The position numbers and the translations under genes were made by a program. The notes beneath the pieces were generated by a model. It saw only the letters and a program-made list of their open reading frames with translations. It made no database searches and was not told the DNA's origin. A stretch of DNA of 53,819 nt, taken from contig JACCWN010000110.1 in NCBI GenBank assembly GCA_013697625.1, forward strand, positions 1 to 53,819. Reading direction: 5' to 3'. The stretch comes from Legionella sp. (GTDB lineage Bacteria; Pseudomonadota; Gammaproteobacteria; Legionellales; Legionellaceae). Shown in pieces: positions 37,053 to 46,346 of the stretch. Every line of letters starts with the position of its first letter. Position 1 is the stretch's first letter.

Positions 37053-37958
37053 ATGAAATTTCATAAGGGCAAGGATTTCAATTTATTGGAGAACCATCAC
37101 ATGAATGAATCATTAGAGAAAAAATATCAAAGCACGCCAGAACACTCAGAATTAGGGCAAGTATCAAGTTTAGATTTACATTATAATCCAGAGCGTTTAT
37201 TTGCTATTCCACGTGCTGGCAAGCGTAAAGAAATAGGCATTGATCCTAATAATATTCCCTTTTATGGTTTTGATTGTTGGAATCATTATGAGGTTTCCTG
37301 GCTCAATCAAAAAGGTAAACCAAAGGTTGCAGTGGCTGAAATTATTTACGACTGTGCAACCCCTAATTTAATAGAATCAAAATCCTTGAAACTGTACTTT
37401 AATTCATTCAATAACACACCATTCAAAGATGAAGAAGAAGTCAGAAGGACTATAGAAGGTGACTTAGCTAGACGCCTAGAGGGCGATGTTCAAGTGAGGA
37501 TATTGTCTTTAAATGAAAAAGAACTCATCCTTCTTCAGGCCGTGCCTGTAGGAGAAAGTATAGACGACCTAGATGTGACTTGTTCAGTTTATGAAGTTGC
37601 GCCAGACTTTCTCACCGTTGATGACAATAAGGTGGAAGAAACTTTATATTCTGATTTATTAAAATCCAATTGCCTAATAACAAATCAACCAGACTGGGGC
37701 AGTGTGCAAATTTCATATGTCGGTCATAAAATTAATAGAGAAGGTTTATTAAAATACCTTGTGTCTTTCCGTAACCATAATGAATTTCATGAGCAGTGTA
37801 TTGAACGAATTTTTATAGATATCCAGAACCATTGTAAGCCTGAAAAACTCACGGTGTATGGACGGTATACCAGACGAGGTGGATTAGACATTAACCCCTA
37901 TAGATCGACAGAAAAAAATACATGGCATCAATTAAATTGCCGATTAATCAGGCAGTAG
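37053..37958 (+). CDS. queF: NADPH-dependent 7-cyano-7-deazaguanine reductase (preQ0 to preQ1), long form
   Basis: QueF reduces the nitrile of preQ0 to preQ1 in queuosine tRNA modification. This 301-residue protein is the two-domain long form (E. coli protein 282). Diagnostic segments are PNLIESKSLKLYFNSF, ITNQPDWGSVQI, SFRNHNEFHEQCIERIF and YGRYTRRGGLDINPYRS. Which of the conserved cysteines is the thioimide-forming one I did not assign by alignment. AGGAGG lies 4 nt before ATG 37053, so that start is well supported; ATG 37104 with a nearby GGAG would give a shorter protein closer to the usual length. I see no preQ1 riboswitch upstream. It is a housekeeping gene among accessory ones. Confidence 0.96.
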   Translation: MKFHKGKDFNLLENHHMNESLEKKYQSTPEHSELGQVSSLDLHYNPERLFAIPRAGKRKEIGIDPNNIPFYGFDCWNHYEVSWLNQKGKPKVAVAEIIYDCATPNLIESKSLKLYFNSFNNTPFKDEEEVRRTIEGDLARRLEGDVQVRILSLNEKELILLQAVPVGESIDDLDVTCSVYEVAPDFLTVDDNKVEETLYSDLLKSNCLITNQPDWGSVQISYVGHKINREGLLKYLVSFRNHNEFHEQCIERIFIDIQNHCKPEKLTVYGRYTRRGGLDINPYRSTEKNTWHQLNCRLIRQ

Positions 37959-37994
37959 TGAAAGTACTTACTATTTAAATTGTAACAAGTCTAT

Positions 37995-38023
37995 TTGACA
38001 TTGGATAATTTATTTACTATAAG
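37995..38023 (+). promoter_or_regulatory. Sigma-70-type promoter for the small exported protein
   Basis: TTGACA at 37995-38000 is followed after 17 nt by TATAAG at 38018-38023, about 43 bp before the next ATG. It is a good match to consensus. Confidence 0.6.
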
Positions 38024-38065
38024 ATATAAATATATCAATTAAGTTCTAAATTTGGAGAGATGTAA

Positions 38066-38293
38066 ATGACATTATTTTATATAACTAGAAAATTTTATCA
38101 GCAATTAATATTAAGTGTATTTTTTTTAACTCTTAATAGCGGTTGCTTTTCTTTGACCACTTGTCAGAACAACCTTGCTGATGCGAACACTTATTGCTCC
38201 AATAAATTGTCTGGTGGTTCTGCAAACCTCATAAAGCCAGCTCAAGTTTGTTTGAGTGGTCGTTTAAACTATGTGTGTGTTAATGTTAAATGA
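38066..38293 (+). CDS. Small Cys-rich exported protein
   Basis: Seventy-five residues with a basic start and a hydrophobic segment (about 13-27, LILSVFFLTL) followed by NSGC. This could be a signal peptide or, less likely, a lipoprotein signal, since the -3 residue is Asn rather than Leu/Val/Ile. The mature part has several cysteines (CFSLTTC, YC, VC, VC), suggesting disulphides in the periplasm. GGAG precedes the ATG and a strong promoter lies upstream. No family recognised. Confidence 0.6.
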   Translation: MTLFYITRKFYQQLILSVFFLTLNSGCFSLTTCQNNLADANTYCSNKLSGGSANLIKPAQVCLSGRLNYVCVNVK

Positions 38294-38573
38294 TAATATG
38301 GGCCATCATTCTAATTGATTATTCGAAAAAATCTTTTTCTTTGCTGCGTAATAGCGCTTACCTACGAGACCAGATTGATTTACTAGAACCAGTAAGGTGA
38401 AGCGTTTGACGGCTTTTGATTACTTTCTTTTTTATAGCTAAAAATTTATAACTCCTTCATTTTCATTACCTTTATTTTATGCTCTTATAAATTCCTATTT
38501 GGACAAATAATTTGCATTAAACACGTTTTGCAGATACAATTGGTTTCCATTTCCGTTAAACTTGTGTACCCCT
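38294..38573. other. Gene-free spacer before the SET gene
   Basis: About 280 AT-rich bases. I see no convincing ORF, palindrome or promoter beyond general A/T richness. Confidence 0.4.
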
Positions 38574-41240
38574 ATGAAAACACCCCGCAAAAGAAAACCA
38601 GCATCTACCTTTGGTCTATCGGAAAAAAATAAGGTGGAAGCCCCTTTACAACATCCCTCGCCTCCACTCGCTTTAGAGGAGAAAACTTGGCAACCTATCA
38701 TTGCAGAACCAAGAAAGGTTGTCAGTTTTTTCAATCCCAGTATTAATGAAGAAATGCAAAAATTAACAAAAGTAAGCGGTATTGTGATGTTGGGTACGGC
38801 AGAGGAAAGATCAAAATGGCCGGTGCTTGTATATAAAGTAATGGTGCTTACTATGATCATGGCTTAGTAGCAGAGCGTGATCTAAGAAAAGGTGAAACAA
38901 TTGCTGTTTATCTTGGTGAAGAATTCACGCTGCCTGCTGGATCATCACTTTCTTCCAAGCAAAGCGAATATGCATATCAGTATAGTAGCGAAAATACATT
39001 CATTTTGGCCGATACCCAGGGTAGTGTTGCGGCTTTTGCTAATCATAATTTATCAAGCCCTAATCTATATACTATAAACGAGAAGAATCGCCTCATAATA
39101 ACAACACTGAAAGATATTCCAAAACGAACTGCCTTACTCCTTGATTATGGTAAAGACTATTATTTTAAAAAAACACCTTTTTACCTAAGTCCCTTTGATA
39201 ATGGTAGGGCACCAGCGGATAATTTACTACAATACCAATCACTTTATGATGAAACACCTAGAAAAATAGACTTTATTATGAAGAGGTTTTTTAATATTCC
39301 TGCTGACACCACCCAATATTATGCCCCAAGAATACATTCCTTTGTTGCTTTTGAGGATAGCCATAAGCATGAATTTCTGCAAAGTGTCAATCTACCAATA
39401 TATATCATCAGGGATAAAGGAATTATTATTGAAGACCAACCATATATTTCAATTTTGATGTTGGCCTGTTTTGAAAAAAATAGTCAGCTAATTAAAACTG
39501 GTTAAATATGGCGCTGATACCCTAGCTGAAACCTATGCACAAACTGGTAAACCTCTTAGCGTATTGGCTGTTGCATCATGGATGATGGAAACCTCTACTT
39601 CTGGTAATGTAGCCTTGGAAGAAATTTATCTTGCAATAGTAGACAAGATATACCAAACCCTGGCCTTAAGGTATTCAAAAGACAATATAGAGGAATTAAA
39701 GCAATTAAAAAAAGAATTTGAGACTTATATTGGTTCACATGTTCGATATGCAGCTTCATTGGAACTCATTGCAAAAAAATATGATAAACAGTCGTTTAAA
39801 AAAGTAGAGATTGACAATACTCGGTCAAAGTTTAAAGTAACAAGGACCATGAAACCAAAGGTTATACATTTACAAAGTTCAGAAAGCACTTCGCAAGCAA
39901 CCACTGATGCTTATGAGGCTTTACTGTCGCTTTCATCAGACAAAAGGTATCCTGAGAAATATCAACAACCGGAAATATCCCGCCAAAAGGCACCTACTTC
40001 ACCAAATCCTCGCACCTTTTTAGCAAATCATGTAAGTGGTGTTAGCTCAACAAATGATATTCAAGAAGGCAATTATCTTAGTCAATGTGAGAGGAGTGCA
40101 TTAAAACTCACAGATGAGGATGGCAATGCGGTATTACCCAATAATTTGGTGATTAAACTAAAACGAGGGTCGCAGGGCTTTGAATATTACCTTGTAAACC
40201 AGGACTCCACACAAACCCGGGTTAGAACACCTGAGGCCTGGAACTCTCATTTTAGCAGAGAGAGGCTAAAGCTACTGGCAGGTCTTTCTAATTCATCTTT
40301 GGCTTCGGTTCCAGCATCAAGAGCCTGTATTAAAAAATCGACTTATATTGGTTTTAATGAGTGTAAATTATTAAAGCTCAAAGATAGGAATGGCAAGGAG
40401 GTATTGCCAGATGATTTGGTGATTAAGAAAGAAGGGGGAGCAGGATATCTTAGATATTACCTAGTTGATAAACAAGAGTGCAAGCTAATCCGACTCAGTA
40501 AAACGCCAGTCATGATCTGCCAACCTCATAGAAAGAAAGTAAAACAACAAGTAGATATTTCTACCCCACCGTTATTTTCGGTTGCAGCAAGCATATCCTC
40601 TATAGAACAATCGACTTATCTAACTCAAGCTGAATTGGAAAACTTGAATCTGATGGATGAAAATAACAAAAAGGTATTGCCATCTGATTTGGTGTTAAAG
40701 CGAGGTCGTGGTGAAGTTGGTAGTGAATATCATCTTGTAAACAAGGATGGCACACAAACCCGAGTCAGGACACCTACCTCTTGGCGCTCTCACGGTGGTA
40801 GAGAGAAATTAAAACGGCAAATCAACATTGGTTCTATACTTCTGACCTCACCTTTTGTACCCAGTGACAGTCATTCAAGTCCCACACAACTTCCAGTGGA
40901 AAAAACAACTGCACAAACCTTTGCATCTGTTGCGCAGCCAAAGTACCTAAGTAAGCAAGTCTTACACTCTTTGGATTTGAGAGATATAAATGATAAGCCA
41001 GTGTCTGCTGATGCTCGAGTGGTCATGGAGCAAGGCATTTATTTCCTTATCAAAGATACCTGTGGAAAAATACCAGTTTATACCCGGGACATGCTCTATA
41101 AGTGCCATTTAACTTTGATGCAGAATCCGTTCTTCACTTCACGGATTCACAGGATGTTCTCACATCAGAATTTTGTTCCTCAGCAGGTGAATCAGGCTAA
41201 TTTATTCTCTAGTCAGATACCTCCTGACTCTGAACCTTAA
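38574..41240 (+). pseudogene. SET-domain/ankyrin protein (LegAS4/RomA-like) with two frameshifts and four C-terminal repeats
   Basis: Read as one gene with two one-base shifts. From ATG 38574 (MKTPRKRKPAST, basic and NLS-like) the first frame ends at a TAG at about 38865. The protein continues in the -1 frame from about 38840 as NGAYYDHGLVAERDLRKGE, AAFANHNLSSPN and LLLDYGKDYYF, which are the ordered SET-domain motifs of lysine methyltransferases. A stop at 39503 is avoided by dropping one A in the run at 39494-39497, which gives LVKYGADTLAETYA and VLAVASW, ankyrin-like, and restores the first frame. Then come four related units (about 40074-40290, 40345-40560, 40616-40830, 40945-41130) of the type YLxxxELxxLxLxDxNxKxVLPxDLVIK. 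LegAS4/RomA of L. pneumophila is a SET-ankyrin effector that methylates host histone H3. As sequenced this gene is broken, but homopolymer sequencing errors cannot be excluded. Confidence 0.75.
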
Positions 41241-41260
41241 TCGGTTTACCCGATTTTGAA

Positions 41261-41443
41261 ATGAGCGAAAGCCTTACCGCAATACCACCCAATGAGCTTA
41301 CAGCCGAAGGCAGTCACCCAGATGTCCTTCTGGGTAATCCTGTCAATAATGTAACTACAATTTTAGCAAGTTTAGGGACCTTTAAATCTCCAAAACTTGA
41401 TGAACAAACTTATTTGGAGACAGGTGCTTCTCCCAGTGTTTGA
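41261..41443 (+). CDS. Possible small ORF after the SET gene (60 residues)
   Basis: It begins 20 bp after the stop of the preceding gene, without a clear ribosome binding site. The polar peptide (MSESLTAIPPNEL...) has no motif. It may be a detached tail of the broken upstream gene or not a gene at all. Confidence 0.3.
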   Translation: MSESLTAIPPNELTAEGSHPDVLLGNPVNNVTTILASLGTFKSPKLDEQTYLETGASPSV

Positions 41444-41503
41444 TTTTTTATCTCTTATCTTATATTAGTCTTAAGCATAAGATAATTGAAATGTTGTGAT
41501 TGC

Positions 41504-41585
41504 CCTGTATTACGACTTCGTCTAATACAGGCTACCAGAGGTTTTCAATCAATGTAGCCTGTATTAGACGAAGTCGTAATACAGG
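41504..41585. repeat. BIME-like pair of inverted REP elements, copy 1
   Basis: Two perfect 32-bp inverted arms (41504-41535 and 41554-41585) lie 18 bp apart. Each arm read from the inside starts with GTAG and continues with the imperfect palindrome CCTGTATTA-GACGAAGTC-G-TAATACAGG. A GTAG head before a hairpin is the hallmark of REP elements mobilised by REP-associated tyrosine transposases; here the two heads face each other. Confidence 0.8.
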
Positions 41586-41661
41586 TGAATAATTCTTCTT
41601 TAATTAAAAATTGCTTCTCAAACACTACTTACATCAAAAGCAGACTTGATGTAGTGATTGC

Positions 41662-41745
41662 CCTGTATTACGACTTCGTCTAATACAGGCTACCAGAGGT
41701 TTTTCAATCAAATGTAGCCTGTATTAGACGAAGTCGTAATACAGG
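41662..41745. repeat. BIME-like pair of inverted REP elements, copy 2
   Basis: Same structure as copy 1: 32-bp arms at 41662-41693 and 41714-41745 with a 20-bp spacer (two bases longer than in copy 1). The arm sequence matches copy 1 at every position I compared. Confidence 0.8.
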
Positions 41746-41918
41746 TGAATAATTTCTTTAATTAAAAATTGCTTCTCAAACACTACTTACATCAAAAGCA
41801 GTTCATTAATTGTTAAGTAAATCCTATGTAACAACAGCTCACAAATTATGACAGGAAAAAGTAATTTATAGGGACTTTATATTGACAAGTAGAATGTGAA
41901 AAATTAGTCAAAATTAAT

Positions 41919-41947
41919 TTGACAATTCCTTGCAATTAAAATATTAT
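41919..41947 (+). promoter_or_regulatory. Consensus-like promoter for the small membrane protein gene
   Basis: TTGACA at 41919-41924, a 17-bp spacer and TATTAT at 41942-41947, 30 bp before the ATG, with AGGAGA as ribosome binding site. Confidence 0.7.
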
Positions 41948-41976
41948 CATATTTTATTTAACAGGAGAATTGAAAA

Positions 41977-42477
41977 ATGACAAACCCCGTATATCTGGAT
42001 GATGAAAGAAATTCAGGCATTAGAAAATCCCAGGTCATTAAAAAGGCAGGTGCCTTAGCTGTTGGTGGTGCACTTTTAGGCGGTGTAAGTGGTCTTTCGG
42101 GTAAGATGGGATTATCTTTTTTTGAATCTAATATAGGCCATGCTGCAGGTCCTTTCTTAACCTTTGCTAAAGTTGGGGCAATTGCAGCATGCATATCTTT
42201 CATACCGACAATTGGTATTAATTTAGCAATCGATAACATTTATTCTTTAGAAGAGCGCCCCAACTTAAAGGAATTTCTTAAAGATACTGCTAATTTTGCG
42301 ATCCAAATAGGCGCCATCGCAGCTGCTGCTGCTCTCTTATCTACACCCATTGGACCAACGGTGATTTGTATGTTAGTAATCCCCGCCCTTTTTTACTTTG
42401 TGAAAAGCATTTGTAATATAATAAATGCAGTGAATGCAGAAGAAACCCCCCTTCCTTCAGCCTCAAACAGATACTAA
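41977..42477 (+). CDS. Small Gly/Ala-rich membrane protein, hypothetical
   Basis: A 166-residue protein with an N-terminal polar stretch and three to four hydrophobic segments (about 27-45, 57-85, 107-130 and 130-145). The first and third are rich in Gly and Ala. It ends with a short polar tail. No family recognised. It has its own strong promoter, a good ribosome binding site (AGGAGAATTGAAAA before ATG) and a terminator directly after the stop, so it is a real single-gene unit. Confidence 0.75.
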   Translation: MTNPVYLDDERNSGIRKSQVIKKAGALAVGGALLGGVSGLSGKMGLSFFESNIGHAAGPFLTFAKVGAIAACISFIPTIGINLAIDNIYSLEERPNLKEFLKDTANFAIQIGAIAAAAALLSTPIGPTVICMLVIPALFYFVKSICNIINAVNAEETPLPSASNRY

Positions 42478-42480
42478 TAA

Positions 42481-42525
42481 AAAAGGGTCCCAGGGCTTAT
42501 TTTAGCCTGAGACCCTTTATTTTTA
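42481..42525 (+). terminator. Rho-independent terminator
   Basis: Stem AAAGGGTC-CAGG-CT / AG-CTG-GACCCTTT with loop around TATTT, followed by ATTTTTATT. It begins four bases after the stop of the membrane protein gene. Confidence 0.85.
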
Positions 42526-42632
42526 TTATTCAACAGGAGTCCTAATGTTGGGTGCTTGAGCAAAAAACTTTAATCATCGGTCATCTACTGTACTGTAAAA
42601 GAAAAGCTGATAAAATAAATTTAACTCATTAA

Positions 42633-43856
42633 ATGTGTTTTCTAATGAACCACCTTGTAGATATTTCTCCATTAAAAAACAACCGTGATTACGCACTGCT
42701 TTTTCTGGGTCAATTTATTTCATTCATTGGCACCATGATAACTTTTGTTGCCTTACCCTGGCAGGTGTATCAGTTGACTCATTCATCCTTTGAAGTAGGC
42801 TTGCTTAGCCTATTTCAATTTTTACCACTGCTTATCACCGCCTTGTTAGGAGGTGTACTTGCCGACCGATATAACAGGCGTAAGTTGGTCATTTTCAGCG
42901 AATGCGTTCTTTTAGTCTGTTGTATGTTATTAATATGTAATGCGTACCTGTTGCATCCAAAGGTTAGCCTTATTTTTGTGGTATCAGCGGCAATGGCCGC
43001 CATTACTGGCCTACATAGACCTGCATTTGAAGGCATGACTCAACAGCTTGTAACTTTTAAAAATTATAAGGCGGTTGCTTCTCTTTCTTCTTTGAAATTC
43101 AGCTTTTGTATGATTGCTGGGCCGGCTTTGGGTGGATTATTGATTGCACAGTATGGTGTTGTATTTACTTATGTCATCGATTTATTTACTTTTTTGATTT
43201 CAATAATCACCCTGTGTTGGATGAATCCTTTAAAAAATGTGTGTGAAAAAGAACATTTGCCTGTTATTAAATCGTTAAAAGAAGGTTTGGATTTTGCAGT
43301 TACTAGACAGGAATTGATGGGAAGTTATGCAGTCGATTTTATTGCTATGATTTTTGCTATGCCCAATGCCTTGTTCCCAGCAATTGCTCATTCTTTGGGT
43401 GGAACAAGTGTTCTGGGTTTCTTATATGCAGCACCTGCTGTGGGTTCTTTACTGCTTACATTTTTTAGCGGTTGGACCTCTCGGGTGAAGCAGGATGGTA
43501 AAGCCATTGCTATTGCAGCAGGATTTTGGGGCTTGTCCATGATAGGTTTTGGCTTTAGTCCAAATCTACCTTACGCTTTATTATTAGCGCTTTCTGGTGC
43601 TTTTGATTCAGTGAGTGGTATTTTCAGAAGTAGTTTATGGAACAATGTAATTCCGCATGAGTATCGCGGTCGACTAGCTGGCATAGAAATGATTAGCTAC
43701 ATGGGCGGTCCCAGACTAGGCGACACGCGAGCCGGTGTGGTAACACTCTATTTGGGTATAACAACTTCCGTAGTTTCTGGCGGAGTATTATGTATCGTGG
43801 GTGTGATGGCCTGTTGCTTATTAATGCCAAAATTTTGGGCCTATAAAACACCTTGA
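42633..43856 (+). CDS. MFS transporter, EntS/MFS_3-like
   Basis: A 407-residue protein with about 12 membrane segments. It begins with NRDYALLFLGQFISFIGTM, and the loop after helix 2 is LADRYNRRKLV (motif A). The start and loop are typical of the EntS-like group that exports siderophores or drugs. ATG 42633 is the longest start; ATG 42645 (MNHLVDISPLK) is equally plausible, and neither has a strong Shine-Dalgarno sequence. A palindrome directly at the 3' end separates it from the convergent gene. Substrate unknown. Confidence 0.88.
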   Translation: MCFLMNHLVDISPLKNNRDYALLFLGQFISFIGTMITFVALPWQVYQLTHSSFEVGLLSLFQFLPLLITALLGGVLADRYNRRKLVIFSECVLLVCCMLLICNAYLLHPKVSLIFVVSAAMAAITGLHRPAFEGMTQQLVTFKNYKAVASLSSLKFSFCMIAGPALGGLLIAQYGVVFTYVIDLFTFLISIITLCWMNPLKNVCEKEHLPVIKSLKEGLDFAVTRQELMGSYAVDFIAMIFAMPNALFPAIAHSLGGTSVLGFLYAAPAVGSLLLTFFSGWTSRVKQDGKAIAIAAGFWGLSMIGFGFSPNLPYALLLALSGAFDSVSGIFRSSLWNNVIPHEYRGRLAGIEMISYMGGPRLGDTRAGVVTLYLGITTSVVSGGVLCIVGVMACCLLMPKFWAYKTP

Positions 43857-43901
43857 GTGCACCCCAATGAGGATACATTTTCATTGGGTGTACTCAAGGT
43901 G
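43849..43901. terminator. Bidirectional terminator-like palindrome between convergent genes
   Basis: CACCTTGAGT-GCA-CCCCAATGA pairs with TCATTGGG-TGT-ACTCAAGGTG around a GGATACATTT loop; the stop codon of the MFS gene lies in the left arm. T-runs after it are short in both directions, so termination is probable rather than certain. Confidence 0.65.
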
Positions 43902-43941
43902 TTTCCCTTGAGTATTATTAGGAACAACCCATTTTCTAAAA

Positions 43942-46062
43942 TCAATTAGGCTGCACTGGTTGTTCTAATTGTTTAGGTGCTTCAGGTGCGAGGGGTTGAT
44001 CAGGTTGTATTTGAGCCCCTGGCACTGGCTGGTCCGAATTCATTGGAGTCTCAGGATGCACTGATTCTTCTGATGGATTTGGAGCTGACGGCTGAACGGG
44101 TTCTTCTGGTTTAGTTGGAGCCACCTCTGGTTGAATGGGTTCTTCTGGTTTAATGGGAACCGCCTCTGGTTGAATGGGTTCTTCTGGTTTAATGGGAACC
44201 GCCTCTGGTTGAATGGGTTCTTCTGGTTTAGTGGGGGCCGCCTCTGGTTGAATGGGTTCTTCTGGTTTAGTGGGAGCCGCCTCTGGTTGAATGGGTTCTT
44301 CTGGTTTAGTGGGAGCCGCCTCTGGTTGTACTGGTTTTATGGGTTCGGCAGGTTGAACAGGTTGTTCCGGTTTCACTTGACTGTCTGGTTGCAGGGGCTC
44401 TTGTGTTTGTATTGGTGCCTCTGGTTTAACTGCATCATCGGGTTTTATTGGTTCAATTGACTGAACGGGATCTTCTGGTTTAACTTCTTGAGGTAAAGCA
44501 GGATTGGAGATGGTAGGTAATTTATCAGTCAGCTCTTTATCAAGAGGCACCGCTTTTTGATTTGGATCAACCACTTGAAGTTTAGGTTCATCCGCGCTTT
44601 TTGGTAGGCTTTGATCTGGTTGCTGAACTGGCACAGGATCGCCTGGATTTTCTTGTTTTTTCTCATCAGAAGGCGCAAGCGCTGGTGGTTGTACTGTCAC
44701 AACTCCTGGTTGATCTATGACATTAGAAGGTGGCTGAGTAACATCCATCCCTTTACCCCCTAAACCGCTTGATTTCTCAGGTGCTACTGGAGCAGCTTGG
44801 ATTTTTGGGGCATTGATTATAGCCTGCGATGGCATTGGTACAATTGCCTGGTGAACAGGCTGTGAATGCACAAAGGTCTGTGTTGGGACAGCTGATATTG
44901 CACTGTTTAATTGTGCATTTTGGTAGACGACATTTGTATTTCTATTATTAAAAATAGCAGTTAAAAAAGGCATGCTTCTTTGGGTATGACCAATGTTAAC
45001 CCTAAAGAAATAATCCCTGTTTATGTGTCTGGGTGGTAGATAAATTTCACCTGGTGCTAAAGGAAACCAGGCTATACCAAGATTACCTGTAGGTAGCTTA
45101 AGATTAAAATTTGCTCCTCCTACAAATACAACCAAAGCGGGTGCATACACTGGTTGTATGTTTCTACGACCAGGAACCCAGCTCCACCGCCCTTCCAGAA
45201 AAGCCCATCTTCCGTAATGAAAGGGAGCAAAACCCCAGGGATAGTTATCCACCCAAGTCCACCCCCAATGTCGAATCCAAGTCCAATGTCCATTGCGATA
45301 AGGGACCCAGCCGGCCTCAACCGTAGGTACCCACACATTGCCATATTTTGTTGAGACTCTCCATCTGCCATATCGTTCTAGATCTTCAAAACCAATCATT
45401 TCTGATGATACGTATTTGTAAGTCCCTTTTCTTAAACTGTCCCTTTTTAAGCTCCAACTTTCTAAACTATCAGGTGCAAGGATTTTGGTACACCGATACA
45501 TTTGTAAATTGGGCCCAAAGGGGCAAGATCTGCCTTGATTTATTTGAAAGGCGCCCTTATAGCCATATACCCTTCCATTGCCTCGTATTACGCTAACAAG
45601 GGTTATTTTGGATTGGCTGTTTACTGAAACACGATAAACACCGGGTTCTATGATTGTAAAAGCAAGATTGGGCGTGCTGACTTCAAACATTTTTTTTGTT
45701 TTTGAAGGCCAGACTCTTATGATGATGGTGCCAGTGGATAATTGTAGTTGCGACATTTTTTCATTTATGCTTAAAATCTTGACACTTGTCATATTACCCA
45801 TACGCAGGGTTGCGGTCTCAAATTGTAATTCTAGAAAGGATTTATCGCCAGACCATAGCCTATCTCCATTTACTAGAGGTCTATTCAGGTTGGCCTTGAC
45901 CCATCTGCTTTCACCTGCAGGTAAAAAACTTACACTCCCATTGATGTAACTTAGCCTAGCAACACCAGGCAAATCCATTCTATTATCAGAATAGGCGGGA
46001 TGTATGGACAGGGTTAAGAGAATCAACAAAGAGTAAATGAAAACATTCGCTTTTTTAAACAT
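43942..46062 (-). CDS. Secreted FecR/DUF6600-like protein with Pro/Glu-rich repeat tail
   Basis: A 706-residue protein with a signal peptide (1-25, LLILLTLSIHPAYS). Residues about 35-150 resemble a FecR domain (VARLSYINGSVSFLPAG, VNGDRLWSG, LSTGTIIIRV). About 225-310 carry Trp/Gly/Tyr-rich repeats (VPYRNGHWTW, GWTWVDNYPWGFAPFHYGRW) typical of DUF6600-type exported proteins. The last 330 residues are Pro/Glu/Gln-rich, with six to seven near-identical 13-residue units (PIQPEAAPTKPEE) encoded by 39-bp DNA repeats at about 44090-44335. It is probably an envelope or surface protein whose tail spans the periplasm or binds envelope polymers; function unknown. No TonB or sigma-factor partner is adjacent, so it is not a classical FecR regulator. 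Confidence 0.8.
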   Translation of the reverse strand: MFKKANVFIYSLLILLTLSIHPAYSDNRMDLPGVARLSYINGSVSFLPAGESRWVKANLNRPLVNGDRLWSGDKSFLELQFETATLRMGNMTSVKILSINEKMSQLQLSTGTIIIRVWPSKTKKMFEVSTPNLAFTIIEPGVYRVSVNSQSKITLVSVIRGNGRVYGYKGAFQINQGRSCPFGPNLQMYRCTKILAPDSLESWSLKRDSLRKGTYKYVSSEMIGFEDLERYGRWRVSTKYGNVWVPTVEAGWVPYRNGHWTWIRHWGWTWVDNYPWGFAPFHYGRWAFLEGRWSWVPGRRNIQPVYAPALVVFVGGANFNLKLPTGNLGIAWFPLAPGEIYLPPRHINRDYFFRVNIGHTQRSMPFLTAIFNNRNTNVVYQNAQLNSAISAVPTQTFVHSQPVHQAIVPMPSQAIINAPKIQAAPVAPEKSSGLGGKGMDVTQPPSNVIDQPGVVTVQPPALAPSDEKKQENPGDPVPVQQPDQSLPKSADEPKLQVVDPNQKAVPLDKELTDKLPTISNPALPQEVKPEDPVQSIEPIKPDDAVKPEAPIQTQEPLQPDSQVKPEQPVQPAEPIKPVQPEAAPTKPEEPIQPEAAPTKPEEPIQPEAAPTKPEEPIQPEAVPIKPEEPIQPEAVPIKPEEPIQPEVAPTKPEEPVQPSAPNPSEESVHPETPMNSDQPVPGAQIQPDQPLAPEAPKQLEQPVQPN
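44090..44335. repeat. 39-bp in-frame tandem repeats coding for PIQPEAAPTKPEE units
   Basis: Six to seven copies of a 39-bp unit inside the gene at 43942-46062, with variation mainly at the AAPT/AVPI positions. Copy number is likely variable between strains. Confidence 0.85.
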
Positions 46063-46346
46063 ATTGATCCCCTTCTATAATTCAAGTTATTTATAATTTA
46101 CACAGGAAGTTTGTACTATCCACATCTGTGTTAATTTTTTGTATATCAGTTTGGTAATAATGAGTATAGACCTAGTTAAATTACATTGCTAAAAGTTGCT
46201 ATAAAACTTTTCACATGCTTAAGATGGGAATTTTTAGAAACTATAAAGTTTTGCTCTATACTCAAAGGAGTCGCTATCTGCCTTTCAGTGATGGCTTAGA
46301 CAATAGGCAGTCAAACTCTCAGCCACCTTAAAAGGAAAGAAATTTG

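Larger units (their letters stand above)
41496..41801. repeat. Tandem duplication of a ~158-bp intergenic unit, each holding a REP pair
   Basis: Unit 1 (41496-41653) and unit 2 (41654-41801) are nearly the same, differing by small indels in T and A runs and about ten bases at the junction. Each begins GTGATTGCCCTG and ends ATCAAAAGCAG. The surrounding 41444-41976 has no gene. Confidence 0.9.

Noticed and set aside
41496..41801. Possible CRISPR array
   Set aside because: There are only two 158-bp units and the arms are palindromic REP pairs, not 25-40 bp direct repeats with unique spacers.
44090..44335. 39-bp repeats as CRISPR
   Set aside because: The units are contiguous, in frame and coding, with no spacers.
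44131..44460. A plus-strand ORF of 109 codons rich in Trp/Phe/Asn/Gly
   Set aside because: It is the antisense shadow of the Pro/Glu repeat tail of the 43942-46062 gene; the repeat forces an open frame on the other strand.
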